The position numbers were made by a program, and so were the translations under genes. From Otatea glauca (taxonomy: Eukaryota; Streptophyta; Magnoliopsida; Poales; Poaceae): a stretch of 64,000 nt of DNA. Where the stretch lies: positions 78,484,382 through 78,548,381 of the forward strand of contig CM070713.1 of NCBI GenBank assembly GCA_036346275.1. The letters run 5' to 3'. The notes under the pieces were generated by a model that saw only the letters and a list, made by a program, of their open reading frames with translations, searched no databases and had not been told where the DNA came from. Shown piece after piece: positions 45,310-57,128 of this stretch. Each line of letters opens with the position of its first letter. Within the stretch, counting starts at the first letter, position 1.

Positions 45310-46835
45310 TGACGAATACTTATAACAGGGGTACCCCAACGGCCCAAGGTGACCAGCCAGCGGCCTCAAGCCTGACTCAAGCCCAGCAGGCGCTTCCACC
45401 CTCTGACCAAAGCACTGCAAAGCCACACGGGACTTCCCTTCCCGACCGACCAAGGGGAATGTCTCCGACCAAGCTAAGCTCCCGACCTCCTCGCGAGCGG
45501 CCCCTCGGCTCCGACCAAGCAGGGCTCCCGACCCTCGCAGCAGGTCGGAATCCCCTGACTCCGATCTTGCCAAGACCACCCACCGCCAAGGGCGTGTGTC
45601 AAGCCTCTACCGGACAACCGCCACGTACCTGACGAGCGGGTCAATCAAAGTGACTATACAAGGCGGTGGCTCCTTCCCGGAGGGTTTAAATGGTGACCAA
45701 AGTCATGCTCCCATCCATCACCGGTCGCATCTGATGCGAAGACACGCCTCTCCGGCGGCACCAGCGTCGGTAGCGACAATGTCAACACCGTAAGGTTCGC
45801 GGAGGCGTGTACGCCGTTTCAGGAAATACCTAACCGCCCGACCGACTAAGCTACCGACCCGGCATGGGCAAGGCGGAGCGATGATCGGTCAGTGAGCGAG
45901 GACCAAAGCTCCTAGGGTAGGTCGTCTCGTCCTCTCCCAAGTCTCGATGTAACCCCCCTTCCTTTCGTATAAAAGAGACAGAACTCCTTAAAGAAAAGAG
46001 AGGAGAGCGCCATCAAACCCATCTCGCTAAGTCATTGGCACTCTCGCTTGTAAACTTTGTGCGATCATCATCTTGAAGAGAATACAACGCCACCACCTGA
46101 ATCGAGTAGGGATCTTGGCCGAACGGTATACATCTTGGACTTCGAGTCTAACCATTCGAAGTGGAACGCGCGACCCTTAGACTTACAAATTTACTTGCGG
46201 TGCTCGAACGCCGGCGGTTGGCGCGCCAAGTAGGGGGCCGTGCGTCTTCATCACCATCTCGGTTCCGCTTGCCTCCTGATGGCATCTTCCACTGTGGCGG
46301 CATGATCTGCTGCTGGAAGCGGATCCGCTTCGCTCCCTCAACTTTGCCGTCACCTCGGCGGGAGGGCTTACGCTCATCCCCGCCACCGGAGGTCCGGCGC
46401 CCACCAGCTTTGGCGCCATCTCGGCGACCGCCAAGCTCGGCACAGGCGCCCTGCGAGTCGAGGCCGGAGCAGGCGCGCCGCCACGTCTGGCGAGCTCCGC
46501 GAACTGGACAACCCGCGAGCTCGCGACTTGTGGCTATGGCGGCTACATGCCGGCCTCTATCCACGAGCCGCCGGAAGACTCTTCCGGCCACGACTCCAAC
46601 TCCGTCGGTACCACCGCCATGGACGGCACTCGCGAGTGCAACATGGCGAACACGGCTCGATTAATCATAACCCCGCGATTACGGGGCCTCCATCCGGCGC
46701 CCGAGGCGCGGGAGAGAACACCCGCGTGATCGTCTTGAGCAGCGCTCAAGCCCGCCGCGCCGAACTCCAGCGACAACGCGAAGAGCTGGATAGGCAAAGG
46801 GCTGAGCTCGACCAACTCGAGCCAACACGAGCGGG
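45310..46835 (+). mobile_element. Ty3/gypsy element, 5' LTR and start of the internal region
   Basis: The 5' LTR, 45310 to about 46217 (908 bp), matches the solo LTR at 32266-33193. The promoter TATAAAAGAGACAGAAC is at 45970. Directly after the LTR comes TGGCGCGCCAAGTAGGGGG (46219), the primer-site form common in grass gypsy elements. The internal region is GC-rich and frameshifted. Its last readable part (46700-46835) encodes LSSAQARRAELQRQREELDR, a coiled-coil-like piece of gag, and runs into the gap. Pol and the 3' LTR are not seen. Confidence 0.82.
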
Positions 46836-46935
46836 NNNNNNNNNNNNNNNNNNNNNNNNNNNNNNNNNNNNNNNNNNNNNNNNNNNNNNNNNNNNNNNNN
46901 NNNNNNNNNNNNNNNNNNNNNNNNNNNNNNNNNNN
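46836..46935. other. Assembly gap (100 N)
   Basis: Exactly 100 unknown bases, a conventional placeholder length, so the true size is unknown. It separates gypsy gag from the MIR172 arm. Confidence 0.98.
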
Positions 46936-46975
46936 TGTGAATCTTGATGGTGCTGCACCTGCAAGCACCGACTGT
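46936..46975 (-). ncRNA. MIR172: MIR172 precursor, 5' arm only (mature arm in the gap)
   Basis: miR172 is a 21-nt RNA that represses AP2-type genes controlling phase change and flower development. On the minus strand the 5' arm reads GCTTGCAGGT followed by GCAGCACCATCAAGATTCAC (46956 down to 46937), the 5p/passenger strand of grass miR172 as I remember it. The mature 3p strand, AGAATCTTGATGATGCTGCA-like, would follow the loop and must lie in the adjacent gap if present. Read on the plus strand the same bases differ from a miR172 mature form by one base, so the opposite orientation is possible. The minus reading is preferred because the match is exact and a TATA box lies upstream on that strand. 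Which MIR172 member it is cannot be told. Confidence 0.75.
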
Positions 46976-47443
46976 GTGCTAGCTTCAATCCATCCGCGAC
47001 TGCTTCCAACATGACCCGGCTGGCATGCTCCTAGTTAGGCGTAGGGATCATACCCACCATGGCGAGATGTTATATATTGCAGATGGAAAGAAAGGGATTC
47101 CACATCTATCTATGCTTGGATCGATATATATATGCTGGTGAGTAGATCAAGAAGAGACATATATGCATATGGATAGGAAAAGCAGCGACCACCTGAAAAT
47201 TAATTATACAACTGATGCGAGAAGACATGAGAGCTAGGAAACACAAGAAAAGAACCAAGAACCGGATTGATCTGCCTTGCCGCATGCGCCATCGCAGTCC
47301 CCGCCGCAGTCGAACAAGAAGGGTTAAGAGGGGAAATTCTACATGTAGAGATGAGTAGATCAAGAAGGTAAAGATTGGTTGGCTTGGCCACCCCACATAG
47401 AAAGGGAGGGAGCTGGCTGCCTAGCTAGGTAGAAGCTAGCAGC

Positions 47444-47452
47444 TATATATAT
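47444..47452 (-). promoter_or_regulatory. TATA box, probable MIR172 core promoter
   Basis: On the minus strand, GGGCCATATATATAGCTGC. A start site about 30 bp downstream, near 47415, would give a primary transcript whose hairpin arm begins about 450 nt in (or less if spliced), a usual layout for plant MIR172. The leader between is pyrimidine-rich and lacks a long open frame. Confidence 0.45.
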
Positions 47453-49090
47453 GGCCCTAGACCAAGATAGGGGCAAGCAAAACCCTAGATATTAGTAGTA
47501 CTGGCTGGATCTTGTAGAGATGGCAAGATAGAAGCAACACGTAGACATAGCTAGCCCCCAATTAATTAAGTTTATATCCATGTAGCTAGGTGGTACTGCT
47601 CTCAAGCTCCATGGAGTTAGATGAAGAAGTGGCTAATGCGGGGGACAGAGAAAGAATGGGGAGTGAGGAGAGAGAGTAATGATAAGGTTTAGAGGAACTG
47701 AAAGGGTGTAGTTGAGGATTAATAAAGAATCGAGATGGAGAAGAGGCCGGGGAGCAGTTGCTGGTTGAGCTGAGACCAAGCAAGCGTTGGATTGCTGACA
47801 TGTGTGCGCCCCCACGCTTTTGCGTCTGATTGGTCAGTTCCATCGTTTTCGCAGGGGCGCATGAGTGCATGACAGCGCCAACCCCACACACACAAACAAC
47901 CTCTCCTTTCTTAATTAGTCATATTTATATATATATATAAATGTCATTCTAGAATAAATTATAATCATAATGACTATTGCATGATGTTTCTGATATTGGT
48001 CTGTTAGCCAATTCTTGAACAACACGTCGGCTAATATATGTGTACACATTACATTTACACCTATGCTAAATCTCCCTCCCTGCTAGAGCAGCTTTGTTTA
48101 GATAATCTTGGATACGAGGATCCATCATAGATCACCTTGGAAGAACAACCACTTGGTAAAGCTAACCATGCAACGCTAAAAGCCCCACTACAGCTGTGTT
48201 TTGTAATAAGGCGGATATTTCTAGCTACCATCTTTTAAATATAAAGTAGTTCAACTTTATTGTCTAAAATTATGAGAAATTTTACAAATCTAACCATCCA
48301 TTCCTCAAAGGTATTTTAGACTTTTCCTATCCATTCATCAGGTGTATTTTAGACTTTTCCTAATTTGTTCAGAGTTTTGGATTCACCGAATACCTAGTGA
48401 TCTTCAGAGACTTCTTATCCATTCATTCGTCATTCATCATGATCACATGACGTGTTTCACCATAGAAGACAAATAGTATGACGGAATTTTTTACCCATTT
48501 ACCCCTTCTGAATTCTACTACAAATACTACAGGTGGTATTATAACTAGATCTAAATTGATTTCAACCATTAGATTCAAAGGAATGGACGGCTTATATTGA
48601 TCTTAATTCACTGTAAAAGAGCTCAAAATTATACACTCTAAAATATTAAATGAGTATAAGATTGCTCCTGGCATTAATTCTCCGGTAGAAATTGATGCAA
48701 AAAGAGAGAGAGAGAAAGAATAATAAATATTGATGCAAAAAAAGGAGGGGAAAAGAATAACAAGCTTAATTAGGTAGAGCAACTGTTGGGGATGTTTTGT
48801 GTGTGGAAATATCAATATGCATGGGGGAACATGGCGAGCAGCAATTTGCAAGGCCTAGTCCAGCAGTCACAACAGAAGACTGGCACAAGCAGGGTCAGTC
48901 CGTGTCTAAAGTAACTGTCCACCCCGAAAATTTCTCACTGACGTGATGGTGTGACATGGATGTCCATGTGTGTCACCTATATATAGCCCATTATCTATCC
49001 ATTAATCTTGCTAGGTTTTTTTTTACCTAAATGAATTATTAGTATCTGTGCATTTGATTTATTAGTATATCAAAACATATAGGAGTTTAA
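47453..49090. other. Intergenic, upstream of MIR172
   Basis: AT-rich with no gene recognised. An open minus-strand frame at 47586-47891 is serine-rich and without family resemblance. The region may hold distal MIR172 control elements. Confidence 0.4.
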
Positions 49091-49787
49091 GGCCCTGTTT
49101 GTTTCGGCTTTTTCACTGACTTAAAAGCAGAAAAGTCAAAGCCAAAACAAACGACTGGCTTTTAAGTCGGGCTTAAAAAAAGTCAAAAGCCTCCATATAA
49201 CTATAAGCCAAAAGCCAGGTGAGAGGTGCTTTTTTGGGTTTTTTTGGATGAAATAACCCTTTGCCACTAGAAGTCTCCAAAATTACCCACAACCTTAAAA
49301 GGTATTTTAAACTTTCTAGCAATAAGTTACACCCAAGGTTCACAAAATCGAATTTCAAAAATCGCTCAAATTGAATACCGCAAAACCGCCAAAACCGCTA
49401 AATCGAAGGTTAAGAAATAAAAAATTTGAAAAATTCAAAAAAATCGAAAACAATTCGGTTTTTCGCAAGAAACCGCTTGGTTTTTAAGAAACGGTTTTCG
49501 AGCGAAAACCACGGTTTTTCAATGGTTTTCGAGCGGTTTTCAACGCATATTTTTTTTTCAAATTTTTTGATTTTTTTTAAATTTAAATATAACGATTTAC
49601 CGAGCGGTTTTGGATATCGAACCATAGTGGTACACTCGAAAACCGCAGTTTTCGCCGGTTTTGTGAACCCTGTCTACACCATCTAACCCATCAAAAAGCC
49701 AGGATACCAAACAACATGTCTTGGCTTAAAAGCAGACGGCTTAAAAGCTCGTTAAGCCAAAAAGCCTAAACCGAAACAAACAGGGCC
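49091..49787. mobile_element. Tourist-like element with TAA duplication, hosting a nested insert
   Basis: Ends are GGCCCTGTTTGTTTCGGCTT and its inverse, flanked by TAA (49088-49090 and 49788-49790). 697 bp in all, about 350 bp without the nested element at 49334-49672. Confidence 0.85.
49334..49672. mobile_element. hAT-like MITE nested in the Tourist-like element
   Basis: 339 bp. Ends are CAAGGTTCACAAAATCG and, inverted, CAGGGTTCACAAAACCGG. The flanking 8-mers GTTACACC (49326-49333) and TCTACACC (49673-49680) agree at 6 of 8. Rich in AAACCG/CGGTTTT motifs shared with 21845-23317. Confidence 0.75.
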
Positions 49788-50849
49788 TAAGGCAATCGAC
49801 TGGCAATGCCAGGCTAATTCACACCTTCTGCATGCTCTGAATTTTTGAAGGAGTAGTTGGTATGGTAAAAGAAAAGGATTGAGCTAGAAACAATTCAATT
49901 CTTAGCAATTTTATCGCATGCTAATAGTACTGTACTAATCTGGAGATTTTCAGAAAAGCAACTGAAGAAAAGAGAAATGAGCGACTGCAACAGCAACACG
50001 AGGGCACCCCATTAGTGGCTGCCTGAGCTGTTTGTTCGGTGGCACTGTACTGCTGCTGCCATGGCCACCATGGATGGTCCCCCGAAGAACATGCTTTGCT
50101 CCTACACACCACAATAATTTTCCCCTGATCTAAACTATACTCCTCCACTACAGACTAGGTATTATTATTGCCCTGCAAGATCATCACCATGACTTTCTAC
50201 GCAGTTGTTTCATTGCGAACGCGCGAATCGTAATTTAATTAGCATGTCTTGATCCGTCAGCCCTGCTTGAAATGAAGGATTTCTATAAGAAAAATTAAAG
50301 CGGTCGTATGAACTGTTTGTTTCCTGTAGATTTCTTCACTCTAAGCGTTAACAAATAAAGGAATTCTCTCTGCCCCAATTAGTGTTATTTTTAGCTAAAA
50401 GTAGTCTCTGACAGATGCTTACTCATTTGCTCTCCGAGGTACTGACCACCGAGTGAATCAGGAGCTCGAATCTCGACGTTCGTGGCACAGCTGGCTTTCA
50501 CATTATGGAGCGGCACAGCTGGATTAATTAGTAAACTAAGCAGGATGCTTAAGATTAATTAAGACGTATATCAGTACGTACTATCTGCGTGCGTATGTGT
50601 TAAGCACGCTTCTGGTTTTCTCTGTGTTCAGATCGAGCTAGATGCATGGATCGATCGATGTCGACATCTTCCCGCACTCCCTAAGTCAACTATCTTCTTA
50701 CTCTGTCGGTACTAGATACTGAGTTCATCGGGGTTTTTTTTCCATCGACAGACTAGTTTTTGTAAATCTGGTCCTACGTGAATGAATTTGTAAAATTAGT
50801 CTCATTCCTGACAACATAAGTAGCAGCAGGTATCTGTCATGCTCCATAA
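49788..50849. other. Intergenic, no gene recognised
   Basis: Short frames only. Includes GATCGATCGATG near 50650. Confidence 0.4.
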
Positions 50850-52271
50850 AGTTAAGGATATGATATTGTATTATATAGACTCTCTCTATATATGTTTTCC
50901 TTATATAAGTTTTTCTCGTTTAGGTATTGCTTTATATACGCTTTTTTTTGTACCCTCATGTACTCTATATATTCTAGCCTACTAGCCTTATACTGAATAC
51001 AACAAGTGATATTCATAACATGGTATCAGAGCATAGGTTCTAAGGTTAGTGTTTATCGACGTTGCAACTTGTTCTTCCGCTGTCGTTGCCACACCTCGAT
51101 TTCCTGTGGCTGCCGCTCGTCCTACTCCTCCAGGCGGAATCGGCGACCTCCGCTCTAGACGCCTCCTCAGCCAACGACAGCCTCGGCCACCTACGGCTGG
51201 TCCGCCTCGGGCTTCGCTCTTCATCGCGCATCGTCACTCTCCTCGTCGACGCCGTCCCTGGTCGCTCGCGACGCCTTCTTGGCCACCGCTTCTTCCTCTA
51301 GTGGTCGCACAGCTGTCATTCCCTGTCGGCCTCCATAGCGCGTCCTCATCGGCCGAGCGCCCTAGCCACCTCCTCGTGCGGTGCTTCGCCCGTGCCTCCT
51401 TCTACAGTTTTGGCTTCTTCATCCTTTTTGTTGCTGATATTTTTGAGCTTTTGGCAATGGTGGCCGCTAGTAGTTTGTAGTTCATCTCACTTCCTCAGTC
51501 ACTGCCGTCAGGCTTCTCCTTGCCTTAGCTGCCACTGTTGAGCTTTGATTCGACGCCGACATGACTTTCTTTGCGTCAGGCGTCACTGCTGAGTTTTGAT
51601 CTAGAGTGCTACTTCGTGTCTAGCTGTTGCTGCTGCTAGTACTCCTAGTTATCCTTTAAGTATTTTCTTTCTTAGGTTTGTTGCTTCCGTTGCATCCATA
51701 TAAGTTCTTAGCATCTTGGCTCTTTCGTCGACTCCGCTCTTTTGATCGACTCGGCTCATTTCATCGACTCTGATTTCTGACTCATTACCTCAGCTCGGCT
51801 TATTTCGTCGGCTTTCCTCCGTCGGTTTCGGCTCATTATGCCAGCTGGTTTCAGCTTGGCTCGTTTTGTCTGCTCCATTGGCTTTTCTTTGTCGACTCGG
51901 CTCTTTCATCAGCTTTCCTTCATCGGCTTTTCTTCGTCAACTCAACTCATTCATCGGCTTTCCTTCGTTGGCTTAGTTTTTTCAAGAGTTGGATATACTA
52001 CGACGACTATTTTAAGACCAGAACTTTAGATTTTTTTTCTATTTTAATGTCAACCCTTTCAAATGCAATGCTGATGCATACACCTTGCATTTGTGGGGGT
52101 GTTAAGAATATGATATTGTCTTATATAGACTCTCCATACATAGTTATTTTTTATATAAGTTTTCCTTATTTAGGTATTGTCTTATATAGGCTTTTCTTTT
52201 GTACCCTCGTATACTCTATATATTCTGGTATACTGGCCTCATATTGAATACAACAAGTTCTATTCATAACA
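50850..52271 (+). mobile_element. Short-LTR non-autonomous retroelement
   Basis: Direct repeats of 171-172 bp at 50850-51020 and 52100-52271 (shared GTACCCTC(A/G)T(A/G)TACTCTATA, ACAACAAGT(G/T), TATTCATAACA end). Directly after the left one is TGGTATCAGAGC (51021-51032), the tRNA-Met primer site. Directly before the right one is TTTGTGGGGG, the polypurine tract. The 1.08-kb interior is GC-rich at first, then full of TCGGCT/TCGTCGACTC repeats, and has no gag or pol, so it depends on a copia helper. A 5-bp duplication is not clear. Confidence 0.82.
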
Positions 52272-53730
52272 CCGTATTGTAGCACCTTGCCGGCGTCTCA
52301 GCAGCACAGTACATCATGACAGGTAAGGCAGGCCCACCACGATAGAAAAGCTGTTGCTTATGATGAGCTCAGTGGTAGGAGCCGCGAACGATTGACTCGC
52401 AGGCCCTGCCGAGAAACGACAGCTCGGTAGGTTGCATAAACTGTATATGATTGATTAATTAAATGATTAAATAGCGATTAATTAAGTGGTTAATTAGCGA
52501 GTAAAGTGATTAATTAATTGACTTGATCTGTAAATTCTTGCCAAGGACCTTCCGCCGTCCCAAAGCGCGACATGCCCGTGGGCCCATACTACTGAGCTAG
52601 TTGCCCAACCTACCGAGGTGAATGCCACCGTAGCTGCTTCCGCAGTCAGAAAGGAGCTCAGGTAGTTTTACAAATTTGTTCACATTGGCCAAATTTGGGG
52701 AAAAAATGTGTTGGGGCAAAAAAAGTGCAGATGATCCCTAGCTATCTGATCAGAAAGATCAAAACGTTGATCGATGATATTACTGCTAGTTTACTGATAA
52801 CCCAGATTGTGAATCTTCTTAATTATTTCCCCCATCGTCATGCGTGTCCAGGAACTTATCATGCATCATAGGAGAAATTAATTGCACAAACTGGATCTGT
52901 TGCATGTTTGACAAAAGTGCTCTTATGATCAACATCAACCCCTGCTTAATATATAATTTAGAGGGAGGACTCAAGTGTTAATTAATTACTATTGTGTAAG
53001 TAGTAACTGACAGATGAGAGAACAATGATTTACTGAAGGCATTTATAATTTATAGGTCGGGAATACTTTCAAATCAGAAATTAAGAAAGATGTAAGATGA
53101 CAAGTATTGGCATACTATTTTTTTTATCAAGTTAGAGAAAAATCAAGCCACATCGATTCTTAATTAAGACTATATTCTTGTGACCGTTTAATTAAAATCT
53201 TATTGTACGTACTAATGCAGATTAACAAGCTCGATCGTGTGATTAATATGAAGTATATATATATAGTTTCTAGATCAACTCATTTGTAGTATCAAAATGA
53301 ACATCTTATCTAGCTACTGAAAAACTGATCGAACTCGTGTAATTTATTACGATTAGCTCGAGAAAATGAGAAATTAATGTAGCTCTTTTGGGGTCACTTT
53401 TGCTGGTTTGACGTATAAGTGTACATGGATGACATCAAAAGTAGGTACTCTGCACGATGGATCATAAGGCAAACATTGGAGACTAAACCTAGATTTATGT
53501 AACGAGCTGTACGGATCGAATATGATTTGATTTCTTTTAGGGATCGATCATGAGCACACTGATTAAAATATAAATCTAGCATCTAGTCTGCCTCCTCTCC
53601 CGAAAGATTCCTAGACTCCACCACTTTAGGTAGGTGGCTTCTAAGGAGTATATAATTCACTATTTCTTTGAAACTTCTAAATCTACGTACCCAAGATTGG
53701 CTGTTACACCACAAAATAAAGGTATATTTA
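52272..53730. other. Intergenic, no gene recognised
   Basis: AT-rich. Short minus-strand frames at 53394-53816 show no family resemblance. Confidence 0.4.
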
Positions 53731-54006
53731 GAGGGTTGTAGCTTTTCTAAAAAAAGTTGTTTTTTTATATATTTTTTGGTTGAAAAGTAGTTGTAGTTTT
53801 TTTTATAAGAGACCATTTGATAAATAACTAATCTTTTTCAGCAATAAGTTATAAAAGTATGTCCCGCGCGCCCAGCTTTCAACTCTTGGCTTTTGTTAGT
53901 TATATGTGGCCTCCAGCTTATATCAAAAGTCGTCTAAAAGATGAGCTATTTGAGGGCTTACTGACTTTGTATAAACTGAAGCTGGCTTTAAACCCTCAAA
54001 CAGGCC
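53731..54006. mobile_element. MITE, one of an inverted pair (left)
   Basis: Runs from GAGGGTTGTAGCTTTTCTA to AAACCCTCAAACAGGCC. It is the inverse of 54146-54412, sharing GAGACCATTT, AGCAATAAGTTAT-like and TTGGCTTTTG blocks. Separated from the other copy by about 140 bp. Confidence 0.65.
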
Positions 54007-54145
54007 ATCCGAATTAAGATGCCTTGCATTGCAAAAGAAAGACTTCACTAAATATGTGGCTAATTAATATGTAGCACGGTATTTTTAGTGTGTTTTATGA
54101 CAATTTTACTGTGTTGTTAACTGTTCTAAAAATTACATATTGTAG

Positions 54146-54412
54146 CCCAGTTTGGAGGGCTTTAAGCCAGCTTTAGCTTCTGAAAAACCGGTAAATCCCT
54201 CCAAGCAGCTCAGCTTTTGACATAACATGGAAGCTACATATAACTAGCAAAAGCCAAAAGCTGAAAGCTAGGTTAGACCTGTTTTTGCAGCATATTGCTA
54301 AGGAAAATTAGCTATTTGTGAAATGGTCTCTTACAAAAAGCTACATCCACTTTTTAGCTCAGAAAGTAAAAAACAGCTTTTCAGAAAAGCTACAGCTCCT
54401 CTAAACAGGCTC
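54146..54412. mobile_element. MITE, one of an inverted pair (right)
   Basis: CCCAGTTTGGAGGGCTTTAA to AGCTCCTCTAAACAGGC. Opposite orientation to 53731-54006. The pair could form a long hairpin if transcribed together. Confidence 0.65.
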
Positions 54413-56695
54413 GGTAGAAGCATGGGGCTTAAGGTAATTTTCTTTTATAAATTGTAGAGTTTTTCGTGTTCGATTAGTTTAGGACCAGTAAACCCTAAAA
54501 ATTTAGCGGTATCCACGCATCTACCAGCTAGTTGTTGGCATGTGCAGTAGTATATATAATGTACATTTATATTATCTTCTATCCTGGATCGGTGTCCTTC
54601 GCACAATTGAAAGGCTATAAACCTAGCTTGGAGTAGAAGGCATACGCATGCATGACGCGTTAAGGTTTTTGGTTATCTACGAATCAACTGTTTCTTCGCT
54701 CACCCTCTCTACTTATAATTGTTACGTTTATGCATGCATGCTTATATGCTCACTTTAGTTATTCCGAAAAGTTCCATTTCTCTGGCCCTAGCTAGTAGGA
54801 ATGGGAGAAATTTTACACTCCCAGCTTATAATTGAAATGTTTCTTTTGAAATTTGTGTTCTAAACATACCCTAATTTTTCTTATAGATATCCATTTTAAA
54901 GTAGGCGCGAGCGAGCTAGTTTACTGCCCTAGAAGACGTGTTGATTCACACATAACTTAATTCATGCGTGGATTAATGATGATCATTCAGCCTTGCATTG
55001 CATCTACTTTATCGTAAATTTATGTTATCCTAATTGAAAACAGGAGAGAGCTCCACCTGAAAGGCAACCTTGCATTCAAAAATGTAGAGATTCCTCTTCC
55101 AAACAAAGTCAATTGGCTGGACACATCAAATAGACAAGGAATAAAGGGGCTAGCTAGCTACTTAGCTTTAGTTGATTAATTAAGAAGCAAAAGGAGAACA
55201 AGTTCCTAAGCAAAAGAAGTTGTTATATATTGTTACCAAACATGAGTAGCAAAGTTAGGACGGACAAAACAATGCAAACATAATACTACTAGTACTGTAA
55301 TATGCATGGGTTTGGTTGTACCAAAAACAACATTTAGTAATTGGTCATTGGTGCATGAGAGAGAGAGAAGGGGAAAAAACCTTAAAAGTTGCAAAGGTCC
55401 CTGGATTATATGGAGTTGAGTCCTAATTAAAGAATGAATCAATCCTCGGTTCCAACGCCCACCGGAATCATCACACATAGTATAGTTTGTTTATTGCAAG
55501 GAAACAAACGGACGGTACGAGGAGAAAGAGAGAGAGAAAATAATCTTTTAATTTAGCTACTATTGTGTGGTTGCGTACATATGATTGAATTGCATGCTTC
55601 TCTACTTCTGTAGCTAGCTAGACTCTCGACCCACAATGGGTAAAAACTAGGAGTGCGTTTCAACAAAAGGACTATCTATATCTAGGACGAGCTAGCTGCT
55701 AGCTCCTCCGATGTGAACAGCTAAGAGAAGGTTTTTGGTTTCTTTTTCTGTGCAAAAGTTGAAAAAAGTTTGAAATTTCTAGACCCAGCCGTACAAGATA
55801 TTAGAAGACAATATCGTGTTGAATGACGCGCTGATATAAAGGTTGATGTGAGCTAGAACAGGAACGTGTGTGACAATACGAGACTTCTAGATCTAGCCGT
55901 ACAAGATATTAGAGGACAATAACCCACGGGTGACATGCTGCTAGAGAGATTGACGTGAGTCAGAACAGAAACACGTATAATTAATCAAACAAGATATTTG
56001 GTGAGATGCTCGCCAGCTAGACCTCTGACAATTACCTTATTATTTGTGATAAGCCGTAAATTAGAGAGAGACAGCCGAGGATGAAACGAAGGAAAGGGTT
56101 TTTTTTTTTTCCTTCTCATGGATGATGGCTAATCTAATAAGCCGAGTGCATGTCTTACTCAAAAGTTTTCTCAAAACAGTATTAATTTGTTGAACGCTAG
56201 CAGCTGGCTTACCGATAAATTCGTGGACGAAGCTAGAAACAAGCAGGCCTACAGTGACTCTTGCGAGGCGAAGAAAAGTAGGACGATGAAATCATTTTTC
56301 ACGTAGACGACGGAGGCGGGGAGGGCCGAAGAGAGGAGAAGCGATGGGAGGGCAGGAAAGGAAAGATGGGTGCGGGTATTGCGGTGGGTCCCGGGTGCCT
56401 GTGACGTGGGCAACAACCTAGTACCAATCCCATTGAGCCCAATGCGGGTGGGCCCACACTTTCACGAGTCACCGCCCACTCATACCCCGTGTACTGTTCG
56501 CGCTCGAGATTTTTTCTTCTTCTTTCTTTCGAGTGACGGAGAGAGGTGTGTCGTGTGCGTCGTGTGTACTACATGTGGGTACAGGTTATGGAGAGAGCAC
56601 TGTAACTAACTGTTCTTGTCCTCGCCTCGCTGATATTTCGTTTCTTACTCTTTTTTTGTCGATCGGTTAATTTTCCTTGTCACTAGACACCTAGT
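54413..56695. other. Intergenic, no gene recognised
   Basis: Two related segments at about 55780-55930 share CTAGACCCAGCCGTACAAGA/CTAGATCTAGCCGTACAAGA and ATATTAGA(A/G)GACAATA, suggesting a small tandem duplication. Otherwise nothing recognised. A frame at 56370-56609 is treated as chance. Confidence 0.4.
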
Positions 56696-57128
56696 ACAAA
56701 ATACAGTTCCGTTCTAGTTAATAGTACCGCACTGTGTATTTTGCTGCTTGTTGCTTGCTACTCCCTCCGTTCATTTTTATAAGGCGTATTTTGACTTAGT
56801 AAAAGGATTAAGATTGCGTTGAAATTGATAAAGGTACGAGAGAAAATGACTTAGATACCTCTAATTAATTGTCTTGAAGATGAAAGATATACTTTGTGTG
56901 ATTGGTAATGAATAAATGCATATGATTGGGAGAGAATAAATAGGGGTGTAGAAAGAAAGACGTCATTAAATCTACGTCTAAGCTTTATACTCCATTTGTG
57001 AACAAGATCATTCCAAAAAAAACCATAAGACTTAAAAAAAAATGAACGTAGGGAGTAGATAGCTAGGACAAAATACAGTTCTGTACTAGTTAATAGTACC
57101 GCACTGTGTATTTTGCTGCTTGTTGCTC
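56696..57128. repeat. 60-bp direct duplication flanking a MITE
   Basis: 56696-56755 and 57068-57127 are nearly identical (ACAAAATACAGTTC...GTGTATTTTGCTGCTTGTTG; about two differences) and lie on the two sides of the MITE at 56761-57055. Confidence 0.88.
56761..57055. mobile_element. Stowaway-type MITE
   Basis: 295 bp bounded by TA/TA, with ends CTCCCTCCGTTCATTTTTAT and CTCCCTACGTTCATTTTTTT (inverted). Confidence 0.8.

Noticed and set aside
46936..46956. Mature miR172 on the plus strand
   Set aside because: One base differs from the mature form, whereas the minus strand matches the passenger arm exactly and has an upstream TATA box. Kept only as an alternative.
47586..47891. Minus-strand 101-aa open frame upstream of MIR172
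   Set aside because: Serine-rich, no family resemblance, no splice or start context.
51049..51480. 143-aa open frame after the tRNA-Met primer site
   Set aside because: No gag motif (no CCHC) and repetitive Arg/Pro/Ser content; not supported as a gene.
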